From Apoda limacodes (lineage: Eukaryota; Arthropoda; Insecta; Lepidoptera; Limacodidae): a stretch of 64,000 nucleotides of DNA. Below, one piece after another: positions 24,238 to 35,100 of this stretch. Each line of letters begins with the position of its first letter. Within the stretch, counting starts at the first letter, position 1. Both the position numbers and the translations under genes were made by a program. The stretch spans positions 7,564,001-7,628,000 of the forward strand of contig OX291551.1 in assembly GCA_946406115.1 (NCBI GenBank). Reading direction: 5' to 3'. The notes under the pieces were generated by a model. It had not been told where the DNA came from. It worked only from the letters and a program-made list of their open reading frames with translations, and did no database searches.

Positions 24238-26300
24238 ATTATACATATACCGGTACTTTGATGGGCCAGTAAAGGCATCTTCGTGAAAATATATGGAACG
24301 ACTTCTGCTGTGTTTTGTAGGAAACTAGTTTTTGCGACCCGTTGCCTCAATCCATTATTTTTTTTTATAAGAGGATCTTTTCGAAAGCTGAAATGACATC
24401 GCAATATAGGAACTATATTTTTAATATCGATCGATCGATAGATATCTCATTTATTAATTCTTATCCACCTCTTGACATTGATTCCTTTTCTTTCTTGCCA
24501 GTTACTACTGATGAAGTCAAAAAAATAGTCTTATCCTTCAAGTCTAAGGCAGTGGGATGTGATGATGTGAGTAGAACTATGATCATCCATATTATAGACT
24601 CTGTTCTTCCTATTATTACTCATATCATCAATTAATCAGTGTTCACGGGTGACTACCCCGACTCATGGCGTAAAGCTTCTGTTATTCCTTTACCTAAAAT
24701 TCCTCAACCTCTATCTTTTAATGACTTTAGACCCATCTCAATATTATCATTTTTATCTAAAATCTTAGAAGCAGTGGTGCAAATAGAGATATTTAAACAT
24801 GTTCATAACAACCATCTACTAAGATCTTTTCAGTCTGGTTTTCGTTCAGGACATAGTACTAGCACTGCCCTGCTGAAAATCACAGAGGACATACGTGATG
24901 GGATGGAAGAAGCCTTGGTGTCAGTTGTGGTCTTGATTGACTTTTCCAATGCCTTCAATACTGTCAACCATGACATTCAACTGGCCATACTAACATATAA
25001 GTGTGTGTGTGTGTGTTCTGCCGCTTGTACAATGGGATGTGTTCTGAGAAATTGTTAGAAATGATGCCCACGGCTACTTTCTACCATCGCACCGCTCGCC
25101 ATCGGCAGGGTATTCATTCTCACACTCTAGAACCGAAATGGTCGCGTACAGTGCGGTTTCAGAAAAACTTCCTCCCGCGAACGCTTGGGTTTTGGAATGA
25201 GCTCCCTGCCAAGGTTTTCTCTAAGGACTACAGTATGAGGTTCTTCAAGAAAGAAGTTATTGGATTTTTAGAGGATCGGCAACGCGGAGCCCCTGGTGTT
25301 ACAAGCGTCCATAGGCCTAGTGACCGTTTACCATCAGGCGGACCGTGTACTTGTTTGCCACCTTAGTGGTATAAAAATAAAGTACAAAAAATAACAAGAT
25401 CTCCCATTAAGCTTTAAATTGGTTTTTTATATATCTTCGAGGTCACAAACAAGCTGTCCGCATTGACAATCTAGTCTCGGATTGGTGTGAACTCACTTCT
25501 GGCGTACCTCAAGGTTGTTTACTCTCTCCTCTCTTGTCCTTTGTCTTTGTCCTCGTCTTAGCTATTCTTACCATTTGTATGCGGACGACTTGCAGCTCTA
25601 TATGCAAAGTAGAGTCGAAGACCTCGACGGTGCTATATATAAGATCAACATTGAGTTGAATAATATCTATGATTGGTCTACACGCTTTCGAGTGTCAGTA
25701 AACCTTAATAAATGCCAGAGTATAATTGTAGGTAGTTCTCGACAAATGTCTAAAGTTGATTTATCAGCAGTACTATCAATTTCATACAACAAAATTAATG
25801 TCCCATACTCTGCTAATGTAAAGAACCTTGGCTTACATTTCGATAACTCATTCAGTTGGGTAGTTCAAGTGAATGAAATAAGTCGGAAAGTTACCAATGC
25901 TCTACGTTGTCTTTACAGATATCGAAATTTCCTCCCAACTAAATCCAAACTTCTACTGGTAAATACACTTATATTACCGCTCGTTGATTATTGTGATATG
26001 TAATATAAAGACTTAAACTCAGATCTTCTTAACAAATTAGACCGCGTTATTAACAACTGTATTCGTTATACTTTCGGTCTAAGAAAATACGACCATATCT
26101 CCACTCTTCGCAATCTTTTAAAATGGCTCCCGATTTTTCAACGCAGAAACGCAAAGACTCTATATACTCTTTACTCTATTTTAAATGATCAGAACTCTCT
26201 ATGTTATTTAAAATCTAGGTTTCAATATCTTGGTTCTTCGCACGATCGATCACTTCGTTCTTCTGACCGCCTTCTCCTCGTCACCGCTCTGGGTTTGTTT
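24238..26300 (+). mobile_element. CR1-like non-LTR retrotransposon, interrupted and decayed
   Basis: Frames 24342-24635, 24639-25058 and 25515-26003 carry the RT in pieces: KSKAVGCDDVS, then SWRKASVIPLPK and FNDFRPISILSFLSKILEA, SGFRSGHSTSTALL, VLIDFSNAFNTVNHD (motif A), LTSGVPQGCLLSP (motif B), YHLYADDLQLY (motif C) and VKNLGLHFDNSFSW. After a stop at 26001-26003 the match continues (RYTFGLRKYDHIS, LKWLPIFQRRNAKTLYTLYSILND) to about 26300. At least two stops or frameshifts and an inserted LINE tail (25002-25430) make it inactive. CR1 or Kiri-like clade is the best guess. Confidence 0.75.
25002..25430 (+). mobile_element. LINE 3' end inserted inside the CR1-like element
   Basis: A TG dinucleotide run, then a frame with FYHRTARHRQGIHSHTLEPK, SRTVRFQKNFLPRTLGFWNELP and FFKKEVIGFLE, then a tail ending TTGCCACCTTAGTGGTATAA plus A-rich sequence. 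It splits the host RT between motif A (upstream) and YLRGHKQAVRID (downstream). Related copies: 2061-2255, 4090-4335 and 62825-63135. Confidence 0.7.
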
Positions 26301-27992
26301 CAAATTCTTTTATTATCCATGCCACGGGGTCTTATCCCAAACAAAACAGAAATGATTTAAATTCATATCAATAGATGGCGTTGTGAGTATCGATTTGTTA
26401 TTTAGGTTGTTATTTTATTGAAAAAGAAAAGTAACCGACCCTTAAAAAATATTGTTTTAATATCAAAATGTCCTTTAAGCTAACAAAAATGAAGTAATGG
26501 GCGCCTCTATTAAATTTTCGAAATTTTACATAAATTGAATGAGGTCGTTGTACTTTAAGCGGCAATAAATTGAACTACGTGCCGGTTTAGTTAATCAATT
26601 TTCACTATTGATTGATAGATGACGCTGTTCGCATGTTCTGAGTTTGACAGCGACACACAACAGTGTCACTGAATAATATGAATAGGTGTAGGTACTTACC
26701 AACCAAATAAAAAAAATAATTTGGTATCTACCCACCTTAATACTTAGATATATTATTAAACAAACGCACGCAAGCGTGAACTTCGACCTCAGTACAATTT
26801 GTTTCTTTTAGTTTTATCCTGGGTCGAATGCGTCTAAGTTCTTAAACAGCATGCCATCGCACAAGTGCACCTACTTTAGAATTGAAAACACTTCAGATAA
26901 TAGTGCTTACATTTTTAACCAATTTTAAAAAAAGGTGGTTCTCAGTTGACCCGTATGTTTGTCCGTGATTATCTCGCGTTTGGCTGAACCGATTTTGATA
27001 CGGTTTTCAGAAAAGTATTTGTTACATTCTGGAGAAGGTAAATATTGATATACAACAAATGGATACCCCGTGACATTGTCGTTTGCATCGATCCGTTAAT
27101 AATAAAGGATGCATTAGTTTAACTCGACCGATTTTTGACAAAATTTTGATACACTTTTACATAAATGACGATATTTCATAAACTAGTAAACCAGAAAGTA
27201 GGTATATTAAAAGAAGTTTTATTTTACAAATAAATAATTAAATACGCTTTTATTTTTCTTGACTTCACAGATATCATGCGTTGTTTAGGATATATTGATT
27301 GTCGTCTATTTGAGTGACTAGTAAGTAATCAACTTCAAAAAAGAAGGAAGTTCCTTAGTCCTCGAAATCTTTTTTTATGTATATTTTCCATTACTCGAAG
27401 TCGCCTTGACCAATTCGGAAAATTCTCGTTTGTGTGAAAGAGTATACTTCCCAGATGGTCCCATGGTCATCAGGTCAGGATATAATGATGGAATCCTGGA
27501 GAAATCGAGGGAACTCAAATTTTAATAGGCACACTTGAACCGATTAGTGTACGAAAAAATAAGCCAATAGGTCACTTAAAAGTGGGGGTGTTCCGACTAG
27601 TCGGTAAAGCTGACCATCCGGCCACTTTCATAGTCGGCGACAAGTTGGCGACTATTCAGCAAAGAGCGCCGACTAGGACTGCGACTGGGAGAAATTGTCT
27701 GTGGTCGATCGAACATTTAATCATAGAACCTAGCTAAGGTATCAGGGTTGGTTGACATTATTGGTTGTTCATACTCATAGTATTTTCTGTTTTTCCCTGC
27801 CCACCATGAGAAATTATCATTTGGCACTGCTTACACTTGATTTGAAGGAAATCATTGTACAATTGTTTTAAAAAAATCAATACACCGCACACGCAATTCA
27901 CCGCAAAAGCAAAAATCAAGAAACAATGCGAAGTCACAGACTATAAAATACTATAACTACTAGGCGAAGTAAACAAAACATGTTTCGTTCGA
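26301..27992. other. Intergenic repeat-bearing stretch
   Basis: No gene. 26920-27360 begins like the AAAAAAGGNGGTTCTCA repeat family and ends with AACTTCAAAAAAGAAGGAAG. 27590-27690 has a GC-rich block with TTCCGACTAGTCGG, also repeat-like. Confidence 0.4.
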
Positions 27993-28386
27993 CCCGCTGG
28001 CAGGTGGAGTAGTCCTGGGTGTACGCAAAAAAAACCGCAAATCAATGTAGAGTTTAGCCGTTTGGCACACAGGTACTTTAGGGCAAAACAATAATTTTAA
28101 GCTGCAGTTCCTCAAAATATTAACAGAAGCAGCAGGGTACAGTACAGTTCCACATAAGTCTCATAATGTTGCTCATGAAGTTTAAGGAACCGTCTCACAT
28201 TGCAATATTCAAAAAATCAAAAAAAATACTTAATTTTAATATTTTCCAAATTGTTTAAGGGAAATATTTTGAGGAACTGCGGCTCAAAATTATTGTTTTG
28301 CCCTAAAGTACCTGTGTGCCAAACGGCTACATCGATTTGCTGTTTTCGAGCGAAATTGCCGTTGTACACCTGCCACTAGCGGTTGC
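27993..28386. mobile_element. Long inverted-repeat (foldback/MITE) element
   Basis: Left arm GCCGTTTGGCACACAGGTAC ... AACAATAATTTTAAGC ... TTCCTCAAAATATT at 28050-28126 is repeated almost perfectly inverted at 28263-28329. Weaker pairing extends out to GCTGGCAGGTG (about 28000) and CACCTGCCACTAGC (about 28380). No coding capacity. Confidence 0.65.
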
Positions 28387-28609
28387 GACTTAAAGTCAGT
28401 TATTCTTAACTTGGCTGTCGGATAGAAATGCATATGCATAGCATAGGTAAATGTCGCTTACTAGACCCCCTAACCACATGACTAAATAACCCACTAGACT
28501 GATAGTAAGCTAATAACGTTTCAAGAATCATTCCTAAGCTGGTAATGTTTTCAACTGACACATTTAATAAATTAAATCAATAGGTAGCTGATATCGATTT
28601 CGTACCTCA

Positions 28610-28815
28610 GTTTAATGTATGGAGCTACCCCTAAATATTTTTTCTTAATTTCATTACAAATCTGTTTGGTGGTTCACATAAGACTTTTCTGTAAAATTTC
28701 ATCACAATCTACATATGCAAAGATAGCGGAATTATAACGCTGTGACATACGGATAGACGGAAGTATATGATAGATTTATAAGGGACCTTTTTGCCATTTG
28801 GCTATGGAATCCTAA
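28610..28815. repeat. Interspersed repeat related to 9600-9775
   Basis: Shares TCTGTAAAATTTCATCA, GCTGTGACATACG, GACGGAAG and TTTGGCTATGGAATCCTAA with 9640-9770. Probably a diverged branch of the GTTCCGTACC repeat group. Confidence 0.5.
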
Positions 28816-29059
28816 CAAAGACCTCTGATTTAATTTGTATTCAATAGAGAGGTACCAATAATATAATTATGCATATACATTAATATATGCATGTTTATAT
28901 ATATCATTATTATCGTAGGTTATGTTAGTTAGGTATCGTAGGTTATTAGTTAGGTAGGTAGGTCGCTGCTACTTACGGCATCTAGCGGCTAAACAAAATA
29001 GCCCGAGTTACGGCGGTCTCATTTCATTGTATCTGTACTAGTATATTATTATATATATA

Positions 29060-29175
29060 ATCTGTGTCCATGCTATTGGGCTCTGGAACGCACTTCCCAA
29101 GGACGTCCGCTATACCAAATCTACACGTGTCTTCAAAGAGAAGTAGAAGAACTTTATCTTAAAAAGTTACAAAAA
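29060..29175 (+). pseudogene. CR1-like LINE C-terminal fragment
   Basis: Translates to VHAIGLWNALPKDVR and STRVFKEK followed by NFILKSYK, matching the end of the LINE protein at 11976-12300, with a stop in place of one codon. It lies just upstream of the Tc1 element. Confidence 0.55.
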
Positions 29176-29245
29176 TAAATGTTTCTGTATACAGTCTTGG
29201 GCTTCTAGTTTAATTATTCTGTATATAAATATATTTGTTTATATA

Positions 29246-29827
29246 CACACCGGCACAATTAGCGGAACACAAAAAAAGGTTTTGAACGAATGGCAGCAGG
29301 TTCTCTTTACTGATGAGTGCAGAGTTCTTTTAAAACAGATCGATGGGAGACAGCGAATATGGAGACGCAAAGAAGAACGCCACATACAGTCTAATTTTGA
29401 ACACACAGTGGCTTATGGTGGCGGCTCGATTATGGTTTGGGGAGGGATATGTTTGGGAGCTCGCACGGAGTTAGTGATAGTCACAGGAGGGACCATGACA
29501 GCAGATCGATACATCAGAGACATTTTAGAAGAACATGTTGTACAATTTGCCCCATTTATTGGTGACGACTTTATTCTAATGCAAGATAATGCTCGTGCTC
29601 ATAGTGCACAATCGGTACAGGCATATCTGAGCCACGTAGGTATACCGGTGATGCAGTGGCCAGCAAATTCCCCCGATATGAATCCGATAGAGCATGTCTG
29701 GGACTTGCTAAAAAGAAGGGTTAAATCCAGAATGCCACCCCCCAACAATCTGAATGATTTCGTCAAATATATGCGTTATTATCTCATAGTCTCACTTTTT
29801 TTCTGTTCTGCTAATTGTGCCGGTGTG
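29246..29827 (+). mobile_element. Tc1-type transposon, internally deleted, with TIRs and TA target
   Basis: Both ends carry CACACCGGCACAATTAGC(G/A)GAACA, inverted, flanked by TA (29244-29245 and 29828-29829). At 582 bp it is far below the roughly 1.3-1.7 kb of complete Tc1 elements; the DNA-binding N-terminus and the transposase C-terminus are missing. Confidence 0.85.
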
Positions 29828-29851
29828 TATATATTAATGATATTTATTTAA
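29282..29851 (+). pseudogene. Tc1 transposase catalytic core, truncated
   Basis: An open frame whose first 160 or so residues carry the DDE core: VLFTDECRV (first Asp), ILMQDNARAHSA (second Asp) and SPDMNPIEHVWDLL (Glu), with 34 residues between second Asp and Glu, i.e. DD34E as in Tc1. The helix-turn-helix paired-like domain is absent upstream. After NNLNDFVKYMR the frame runs into the right terminal repeat and out of the element, replacing the normal C-terminus. The start Met lies only a few bases inside the left terminal repeat. The core is open with all three acidic residues present, but DNA binding should be lost. Confidence 0.8.
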
Positions 29852-30750
29852 TATAGAACTTTTATTTAGTATACAAATTATCCCAATTTATCCCTACAAC
29901 CAGTATCGTACTAGCATAGGTTTAATTTTAACTGATTGCCACTGAACACCTTTGTTTGTGCAAAAAGAATCAATAAATTGATAAATAACAAACTACGCTT
30001 TTTATCCATTCGTCTTTAATTGTAGGATACTGACCGTATGTGTCGGCCGTCTCGACGCAGGGGTGACAATCCGTGTGTCCTATCGACCTGATTTTACTTT
30101 TAGGGATATCAATACAAAAAGGGAGTAGATATATATTAATCAAAATGTTATGTCTTGGTCATCGATGTCAGCGCCAACTGCCGTTGCTGGAATACGTCCC
30201 GAACCGGTCAATATCGGCGCGGTGTAGAAGCTGGGAAGATGAAGGTGTAGATCGTAAATCTAATCAATGTGCACTTCACTGTCTGGTGCTCCCAAAGTCT
30301 ATTGTCCCCGTGGACGAGATCAGTTGACATCGATCACAGCAGTCCGTAACTAGGTATTCTGCACCTCGTATAGCGAGCCGCGCAACGGTGTGTGTGCGTC
30401 TAACGTCGGCCGCGCTTCCGTATAAACTAAGTTTGCACACCTGGCAGCGAGCCACCGCCCGACCAGTCCTATTAAGGTCAAGTCACACAAAGCGATTGAC
30501 GTAACACGCTTATCTTCACTGAACAATAATATTTCATTTTAACTACTTCTTCATCTCACGGCTACATAATAGTAGGTTTAAAAAATAATTATCATTTATT
30601 CTGTTTTTAAAATCGATTAAGAAATCAGCATTAAAATCGCAGGCTACAATATTATATCTAACTTTTAACTGAAAAATGAGAAATCAACCTTGATCAAACT
30701 TGAACAGTTTGGATTATTTTATTTTCGTTGCTGATATTCGAACGGCAACT
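29830..30750. other. Intergenic, with GC-richer block 30020-30480
   Basis: No gene recognised. 30020-30480 is markedly richer in G, C and CpG (CGGCCGTCTCGACGCAGGGG, CGAGCCGCGCAACGG) than its surroundings and contains an 84-codon open frame (30073-30327) without known motifs. It could be a retrotransposon remnant or a promoter region. Confidence 0.3.
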
Positions 30751-31139
30751 TTATCGTCGGGTGATCACACGGCATTGAAACTGAACGTAGCCCTGTGTTT
30801 AGACACATGTCTGAGCTGCATTCACTTTGGGTATGAATATCGACGTTTGACCTTCGCCCGACGATCGCCGCTGGTCTTATTAAACGGATTACGTGACTTT
30901 TGAAACTGAACGGCTTGACAACAGCAGGGGTTTGAAAATTACCGCTAGGTTGCAATAAAAAGATTCTTTTTATCAAGTATTGTGTTATTGTCTCCTCTTA
31001 TCATCCTTCCTCATTAGTCAGTCAATATAGATAGCCACTTTAGTAATATTGAATCTAAAAATTAATTCTCGTTAGCTGTCAAAGTGCGGCTTTCACCCTC
31101 CTATTTCATGGTGTGATTAGTGTGATCACCCGACGATAA
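30751..31139. mobile_element. Element with 20 bp perfect terminal inverted repeats
   Basis: TTATCGTCGGGTGATCACAC at 30751-30770 and its exact inverse at 31120-31139. If the ends are read as TCGTCGGG...CCCGACGA, TA flanks both sides, as for mariner-type MITEs. A further copy of the left end (TTTATCGTCAGGTGATCACA, then GTTGAAACTGAACG) lies at 31207-31250. No transposase. Confidence 0.6.
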
Positions 31140-31730
31140 TTCCCAGCTTATTGAACGAAATCGTGCGTTCGCAGTGTGAGCCTCTCCCAATTATTTTTAA
31201 ATTAATTTATCGTCAGGTGATCACACGGCGCGGCGTTGAAACTGAACGTGGGGTTTTTGTGTTAAATCTCTCAAACGGCCTATACATATTCATTGTTTAT
31301 AGTAGTTTGTGTAACTTAACCGTTCGTTTTGCAAGTTTTGAAAAAAAAAATTGTTAGTAACGTTTCAAAACTACACAAACGATAGGTGTTGGTGGCAAAA
31401 CTGGCGTTATCAAAAGTGTGAAAAGTATCAATCATGCGAACTCCTAATCCCAAGACGAACGCGCCCGTAATTTATCCAAAGATGAATTTACTGTATTTAT
31501 TTTAACCAACCAATGTTAGACATGGCAACTCGGTACGGTGCCCTTTTGCAAGAAAAAAATATTTTCGATATGAAATGTATACGATTTTTTCAATTTTTTA
31601 ATATTTCATGTAGGTACCTACAGTGAATATATCACAAGAGTATATTTCTTTTAGCAGCCATTAAAATGCTATAAAGAGGACGCTTTAAAGTATTAGAAAT
31701 GATATTACTTTCGTCTGTATCATTCTCAAA

Positions 31731-32197
31731 ATGTACTCCAAGAATATTTTATTGTTCAGCTTTTATTTCATAAACCTAGGGTCATGTGCGCATATCAAAG
31801 GAGAATTTTCTACAGGCGAGTTTTTTAAGTTCTTAGTGAAATTTGGGTTTCAAAAAACTGATATTCATTACAAAAGTGAAACATATGGATATATTTTTGG
31901 CAACTTGACATCCAAAGAACAGTTTAAATATCCAATTACTTTTGCTGTACTGGATAGAACACATTTTATTCATTACTACAAAAACCGTGAACATGTCAAT
32001 AAAGAATTGGCCTGTCAGGTTATGTTTCAAAATATCAATGGGTCTGCATACCATCCAAAATGTAATGTTCAAGGTCAGGATGTGTTTAGAAGGATACCCT
32101 GTCCAAAAGGAGAGCTTTGTGTTGATGAGGATACACCATGGAATGTCGTGAAGAATAATCAATTTACCTATGTTATTGAAAACACTGGACAGCCAAG
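31731..32197 (+). CDS. GPR180/TMEM145-like exon 1 (signal peptide and ectodomain)
   Basis: Encodes residues 1-155 plus two bases of Arg156 and ends at AAG/GTATT. The N-terminus is hydrophobic and followed by an HIKGEFST motif that resembles the mature N-terminus of TMEM145 proteins. Cysteine-bearing segments (ELACQVMF, KCNVQG, IPCPKGELC) suggest disulfides. A non-coding exon may lie upstream. Confidence 0.85.
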
Positions 32198-35100
32198 GTA
32201 TTAAAAATAATATATTTCTTTTGTAAACCTTGATTTTTAATTATAAAGACTAAAGTGACATTTGGTTGGTTGCCACCTTGTGCTAACGTAAAAATAGTGT
32301 TGTACCTGAATGATTCAATCTTTTCTTTAGTTCAACTATTTTATGATCCATTTTTTTTATAATCAATGAGGTTAAAATTAAAAAGTATTCATCTCCCGAG
32401 AAAATAAATAAAAACCGAATTTCCTTAATCATTATTGAGTGAGTCTACTAAACTACTACTACTAAGTCAGTTACACTTATAATAAACCTCCTAAGTCAGT
32501 TACACTTATCTACTAAGGCAGTTACACTTATAATCTAAGTCTTATAATCTAGGTCTACTTACACTTACACTTATAATCTAGGTCTACTAAGTCAGTTACA
32601 CTTATAATAAACCTCTTCTTTTATAACATGATCAGTACAACTCGACCACCGTTGCGGTGTCAACAACTGTAGCCCTTCACTAAGCAATTGTTTAATTTCT
32701 GCCATTTTAAAACTTTTGTTATTTCTTGCGACCTGCCCCTTTACCTGTGCCCATACTAGTTCTATTAGATTTAATTAACAGTCGCATGATGGCAGGCAGT
32801 CTTAGGATAGTGACACTGTACTCGGCATGCAAGGTCATCAACTACATTCTTTTGATAATTAGCCTTTTCTTTTATGACGATTTTCAATATCTTGAATCTT
32901 TGTGTCTTTGAAGTTTAAATACCTTGAGAGCCACTCTTGAATTTAGGCATCACGCCACGCCGTATTGGGAGTTTTTTCTACCTTACGGGAGTGGTAAGGA
33001 GCATTATCTAACATTAAAACGGAATCCTTTTTTTAATTTCAGCATAATTCCATAAAATAGTAATTCTTTACACTGGCAATAGAATACACACATTTTAAGA
33101 AAAAGAAAAAAAAGTGAATAAAATAGGAATCATACAATATTTTTGCCATATACAAGTATTTCACGGTAAAAAATTACAGTCGTAAAACACTAGCGCTCTC
33201 ATTAAATTTTTGCTCATTTGTGTCAAATTACATTTTATAGTACTTATGGGTGTCATTTTTAGGGTTAACCGTACCTGAAAGGTAATTAGGAACCCTATTA
33301 CTAAGGCTTCGCTGTCCACTCGTCCGTCCGTCCGTCCATCCGTCCACCTGTCACCAGGCTGTATCTCATGAACCGTTATAGTTAGACAGTTGAAATTTTC
33401 ACAAAAGGTGTATTTCTGTTGCCGCTAAAACAACAAATACTAAAAAACAGAAAAAAAAAATTAAGGGGGCTCCCATACAACATACGTGATTTGTTTGCTT
33501 GTTTTTGTAGATAATGGTACAGAACCCTTCGTGCGCGAGTTCGACTCGCACTTGGCCGATTCTTTAGCTTTTGCAATTGCATTCGCTTTGCTCACTTACT
33601 GTTGAAGATTAATATACTATATTGCTCTCGGTGTTACAGGATTGCTAAATTTGAGAGCCATTGCTTATTATAGAAACCGACCATACATACACATAATAAT
33701 AATAATAATAAATAATAAGCCTTTATTACTGACAATTACATACAAGTTGGTGAAAACATATATGTAAATACATTGTTAATTTATTTATGCTATTAATATG
33801 CTAAAAATAAAATAAAAATAAAGTTTGTTGCACATCATTCCGGAGTTTTGTTTGTGTCAGCGTGTTCTTTTAACACATAGGCCTCCTCCAACCTTTTCCA
33901 GGTTGCTCTATCTTTGGCAGCTCTTGTCCATAAAGCACCTGCTGTTTCTTTGAGATCGTCTGACCACCTTTTTTTTTGTCTACCTCTTTTCCTCTTAGTG
34001 TTAAATCTAGGGGTCCACTCTGTTAAGGTTTTGCACCATTTATTCGTCTGGTCTCTTAGCATGTGTCCTGTCCATCGCCACTTGAGTTGTTTTGTTTTAG
34101 TTGTAATATCTTGAAGCTTTGTTATTTTTCTTAGTTCTACTGCTTGCTTCTTGTCTTTTCTTTTGAACCCCAGGATACTCCTTTCCATGCTCCTTTGGCA
34201 AGTTCGGATTCTATGCTGTAGTTTCAGTGTGGTGGCCCATGTTTCACATCCATACGTAAGTATAGGTAGAATACATGTGTTAAATAGTTTTCTTTTCACT
34301 TGCATACTGTATTTGACATCTTTCATTACATGTTTCAGGGACCAATATCTTTTCCATGAGTTTGCTATTCTTCGCTCTATTTCTTGTTCGAGCTGGTCAT
34401 TGAAAGAGATAAGTTGCCCTAGGTATATGTATTCGTTTACATACCCTATAGGTTCACCTTCTAACTGTATAATAGTCTTTGATCTATTGGTCATTAGTTT
34501 TGTTTTTCCTCTATTCATAACAAGTCCTACTTTTCTGCTTTTTAGGGATAGTTCTGTGATCATGGTTTGTAATGTTTCTGCACAGTCAGTGATCAGCACT
34601 ATGTCGTCAGCGAACCTAAGATGGTTGAGCTTTGTTCCGTTGATATTTATTCCCAGGTTATCCCAGTTTAATTCTTTGAACACTTCTTCCAGCACTGCAG
34701 TAAAGAGTTTTGGTGAAAGTGGGTCACCTTGTCTCACTCCTTTTTGGATTGGGAAGCTATCTCCTTGTGTTTCCAATTTTACTTGTGCTGAGCTGTTTTG
34801 GTAAATGTTCCTTATTAACCTTATATATTTACAGGGTACCCCCTGGGTTTTTAGCGCTTTCCATATGTAAGAGTGTTCCAGTGAGTCAAAGGCTTTGTGA
34901 TAGTCAACAAAACCTAGATATAAAGCGTATCCATATTCCTGGCTTTTTTCTATTAATTGTTTTAGGGCATGCATATGGTCTATAGTTGAATATCCAGGTC
35001 TGAAGCCTGCTTGTTCACGTGGTTGTTGTAGATCCAGAGTTCTTTTGATGCGATTCAGGATGATTTTGGAGAAAACTTTATACACATTTGACATTAAACT

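Noticed and set aside
31833..32162. 109-codon minus-strand frame
   Set aside because: Complement of receptor exon 1, whose plus-strand translation has a signal peptide, cysteines and a spliced continuation.
33914..34985. Plus-strand frames of 66, 217 and 91 codons
   Set aside because: Complement of the RTE reverse transcriptase, which carries all RT motifs on the minus strand.
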